Position numbers and translations under genes: made by a program. The notes under the pieces are model-generated. The model searched no databases and was not told the origin of the DNA. It was given only the letters and a program-made list of their open reading frames with translations. A DNA stretch of 7,233 bases, taken from contig CAISZB010000419.1 in the NCBI GenBank assembly GCA_903889845.1, positions 1-7,233 on the forward strand, written 5' to 3'. Below, in pieces: positions 5,781 through 7,233 of this stretch; position 1 is the first letter of the stretch, and each line of letters starts with the position of its first letter. The stretch comes from an uncultured Verrucomicrobium sp. GTDB lineage: Bacteria; Verrucomicrobiota; Verrucomicrobiia; Methylacidiphilales; GAS474.

Positions 5781-6608
5781 ATGTTCCTTTCCTACTACGT
5801 CGACCGGTTCAGCCCCTTCCTGATCGAGTTCGGGCGGGGGAGCGGCGTCGGCATCCGGTATTACGGGCTGGCCTACCTCCTCGGCTTCGTCTTCCTGTTC
5901 TGGTTCCTTCACCGGCAGATCGCCCTCGGTTGGTTGCGGATCTCCCACGAGGAGGCCGACAAGGTCCTCCTCCGCATCGCCCTCCTGGGCGTCATCGTCG
6001 GGGGGCGGCTCGGGTACTGCCTTTTCTACGACTTTGCCGCAACCGTCCACCGTCCATGGACGATCTTCCTCGTCTGGCAGGGCGGGATGGCCAGCCATGG
6101 CGGTATCCTGGGGGTCATCGCCGTGATGCTGTGGGAGGCGCGGCGGTTGAAGATCCCTTTCTATCATTTGGCCGACGCGGCGGCCCTTTGCACCCCCCTC
6201 GGCCTTGGCCTCGGGCGGATCGCGAATTTCATCAACGGGGAACTGTGGGGACGTCCCTTCACCGGCCCGTGGGCGGTGATCTTCCCGAAGTCTGGGGACC
6301 TCCTTCCCCGCCACCCCTCCCAGCTCTACGAGGCGGCGCTGGAGGGGGCCGTCCTCTTCGGCCTCATCCTCTGGGTCCGGTTCCGTACGCTGCGCGATGG
6401 GCGGGACGGGGCGACGGCGTTGACGTTCCTAGGGGCCTACGGCGTCCTGCGGATTGCAGGGGAATGCTTCCGGGAGCCCGACGTCCAGATCGGGTATTAC
6501 TTCGGCGGCGTCACCCAGGGTCAGATTCTCTCCGCGGGGATGGTCGTCGCGGCCCTGGTATTGGAGTCGTTGCGACGGCGGACGCTGGCCTCCTCGGTGC
6601 GGCGTTGA
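5781..6608 (+). CDS. lgt: phosphatidylglycerol--prolipoprotein diacylglyceryl transferase
   Basis: Lgt transfers diacylglycerol from phosphatidylglycerol to the lipobox cysteine of prolipoproteins, the first step of lipoprotein maturation, in the inner membrane. The 275-residue length and about seven transmembrane helices fit the family. Visible signatures are IRYYGLAYLLGF at 25-36, WQGGMASHGG at 99-108 (His106 corresponds to the essential His103 of the Escherichia coli enzyme), the Lgt signature GRIANFINGELWGRP at 145-159 (Arg146 corresponds to the essential Arg143), HPSQLYEA at 178-185, and a late RIAGECFREPD at 224-234. The ATG at 5781 has no Shine-Dalgarno; its leader is C/T-rich. There is little room for a private promoter downstream of the preceding terminator. 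The UraD-like gene follows after 31 bases and may be co-transcribed. Confidence 0.98.
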   Translation: MFLSYYVDRFSPFLIEFGRGSGVGIRYYGLAYLLGFVFLFWFLHRQIALGWLRISHEEADKVLLRIALLGVIVGGRLGYCLFYDFAATVHRPWTIFLVWQGGMASHGGILGVIAVMLWEARRLKIPFYHLADAAALCTPLGLGLGRIANFINGELWGRPFTGPWAVIFPKSGDLLPRHPSQLYEAALEGAVLFGLILWVRFRTLRDGRDGATALTFLGAYGVLRIAGECFREPDVQIGYYFGGVTQGQILSAGMVVAALVLESLRRRTLASSVRR

Positions 6609-6639
6609 CTTTCGGAAGGAACTCCCGTCTTATGGCGGG

Positions 6640-7179
6640 GTGGATTTCGATTTCAGCCAACTGAAACCGGCCCCCCCGAAGTTGGCCGACCTGAACGCGA
6701 TGCCGCTCCTCGACTTCGTCGGGACGCTCCTCGCCGTCTATGGGAACGCGGCCTGGATTCCGGCCCTCTCCTTCGCGCAGAGCCCCTTCGCCAGCCTCGA
6801 CCACCTCCACCGCGTGATGACGGAGATCGCCGCGACCGCCGACCCCGTCGCCCAGGAGCAGCTCCTCCGCGTCCAGCCCGATTTCCTTGTCGATAAGGGC
6901 GGCTCCTTCCTCACGGAGACAGAGCGGGCCGCCGCGGGCGCCCTCGACCTGAGCCGCGACGAGGTCCGCGCCCTCCACAAGCACCAGATCGATTACCACA
7001 AGAAGTTCGATTTCCCCCTGATCGCCTGCCTCGTCGGCCCCGACGCCCGGCCCCGCGCCAGCCTCATGGCCTCGATCGTCTCCCGCCTGGGGAATACCCG
7101 GGACGATGAGCGGCAGGTGGCGCTGGGGGAACTGTCCCGCATTGCGCGGGTGCGGTTGTTTGAGGCGATTCCGGAGTAG
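6640..7179 (+). CDS. OHCU decarboxylase (UraD) family protein with altered active site
   Basis: By family, UraD decarboxylates 2-oxo-4-hydroxy-4-carboxy-5-ureidoimidazoline to S-allantoin in urate breakdown. The 179 residues follow the family layout: KLADLNAMPLLDFV (14-27), PFASLDHLH (49-57), LRVQPDF (76-82), TETERAAAGALDLS (92-105), YHKKFDFPLIACLVG (119-133), then RLGNTRDDERQVALGELSRIARVRL (149-173). Two usually conserved residues differ: the catalytic His of the HPDL motif is Gln79, and the Asn of the LNxxY motif is Gln116. The catalytic Glu (Glu95) and the late Arg (Arg149) are kept. No other urate-pathway gene is in the window, so the real substrate is uncertain. GTG at 6640 is chosen as start because conserved sequence begins near codon 14 and no in-frame ATG precedes it; TTG at 6682 is an alternative. 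A run of seven C at 6671-6677 lies in the N-terminal part. Confidence 0.83.
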   Translation: MDFDFSQLKPAPPKLADLNAMPLLDFVGTLLAVYGNAAWIPALSFAQSPFASLDHLHRVMTEIAATADPVAQEQLLRVQPDFLVDKGGSFLTETERAAAGALDLSRDEVRALHKHQIDYHKKFDFPLIACLVGPDARPRASLMASIVSRLGNTRDDERQVALGELSRIARVRLFEAIPE

Positions 7180-7195
7180 GGTCTGTCCACGAATT

Positions 7196-7212
7196 CCGGC
7201 GGGCCGCGCCGG
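7196..7212. repeat. GC-rich inverted repeat after the UraD-like gene
   Basis: CCGGCG and CGCCGG form a perfect six-base stem around GGCCG. It begins 17 bases after the stop codon at 7179. No T-run follows, so it is not a classic intrinsic terminator; it could be a transcript-end stabiliser or half of a dispersed palindromic element. Confidence 0.55.
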
Positions 7213-7228
7213 AGGGGCTACGCCCCTC
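7212..7228. repeat. second inverted repeat, GAGGGGC-TAC-GCCCCTC, REP-like
   Basis: GAGGGGC and GCCCCTC pair perfectly over seven bases around a three-base TAC loop, directly abutting the preceding hairpin. The GGGGCTACGCCCC core has the look of dispersed extragenic palindromes in high-GC genomes, but only one copy is in this window. Confidence 0.5.
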
Positions 7229-7233
7229 TCCCC

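Noticed and set aside
5208..6314. 368-codon minus-strand open frame across rpsT and lgt
   Set aside because: It runs antisense through two certain genes and through the terminator at 5726; no recognisable domain.
6671..6677. Run of seven C near the start of the UraD-like gene as a phase-variable tract
   Set aside because: The frame is intact, the tract is short, and no alternative upstream start would be switched in or out, since the overlapping ATG frame stops at 6664 before it.
1..7233. CRISPR arrays, tRNA or rRNA genes, insertion sequences, riboswitches
   Set aside because: No spaced direct repeats, tRNA cloverleaf, rRNA sequence, transposase frame with terminal repeats, or recognisable riboswitch core was seen on either strand.

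Overview
This is a GC-rich bacterial chromosomal window in which conserved housekeeping genes are interrupted by small accessory genes. The gene set (ClpB disaggregase, arginyl-tRNA synthetase, ribosomal protein S20, prolipoprotein transferase Lgt) is that of a Gram-negative-type bacterium. Most start codons lack a Shine-Dalgarno sequence and are preceded by C/T-rich leaders. That trait and the overall gene style would fit Verrucomicrobiota or a related phylum, but this is an inference and no marker here fixes the taxon.

Layout, left to right. The N-terminal 357 codons of clpB run leftward off the window (1-1071, minus). A rightward accessory cluster follows: a short hicB antitoxin (1197-1415), a hicA toxin overlapping it by one base (1415-1642), and an unrecognised small four-helix membrane protein with visibly lower GC (1673-2137). 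It meets a leftward block convergently. In transcription order, that block is a GTG-started multi-pass membrane protein with an HELTH zinc-protease motif (5211-4462), a ribbon-helix-helix antitoxin (4423-4217), a RelE-type toxin overlapping it by 17 bases (4233-3967), and argS (3919-2168). A 16-base palindrome at 4441-4456, between the protease-like gene and the antitoxin, looks like the autoregulatory operator of the toxin-antitoxin pair.

Rightward from a divergent promoter region at 5212-5285 come rpsT (5286-5633), a strong bidirectional-looking terminator (5726-5757), lgt (5781-6608) and a UraD-like (OHCU decarboxylase family) gene (6640-7179). The window ends in two back-to-back GC-rich hairpins (7196-7228).

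The housekeeping genes act in protein quality control (ClpB), translation (ArgS, S20) and lipoprotein maturation (Lgt). The two toxin-antitoxin modules both target RNA or translation by family knowledge. I see no large undescribed multi-gene system. The most interesting points are the systematic absence of Shine-Dalgarno sequences, a UraD-like protein whose catalytic His position is Gln, the almost leaderless rpsT promoter, and the orphan membrane protein beside hicBA.
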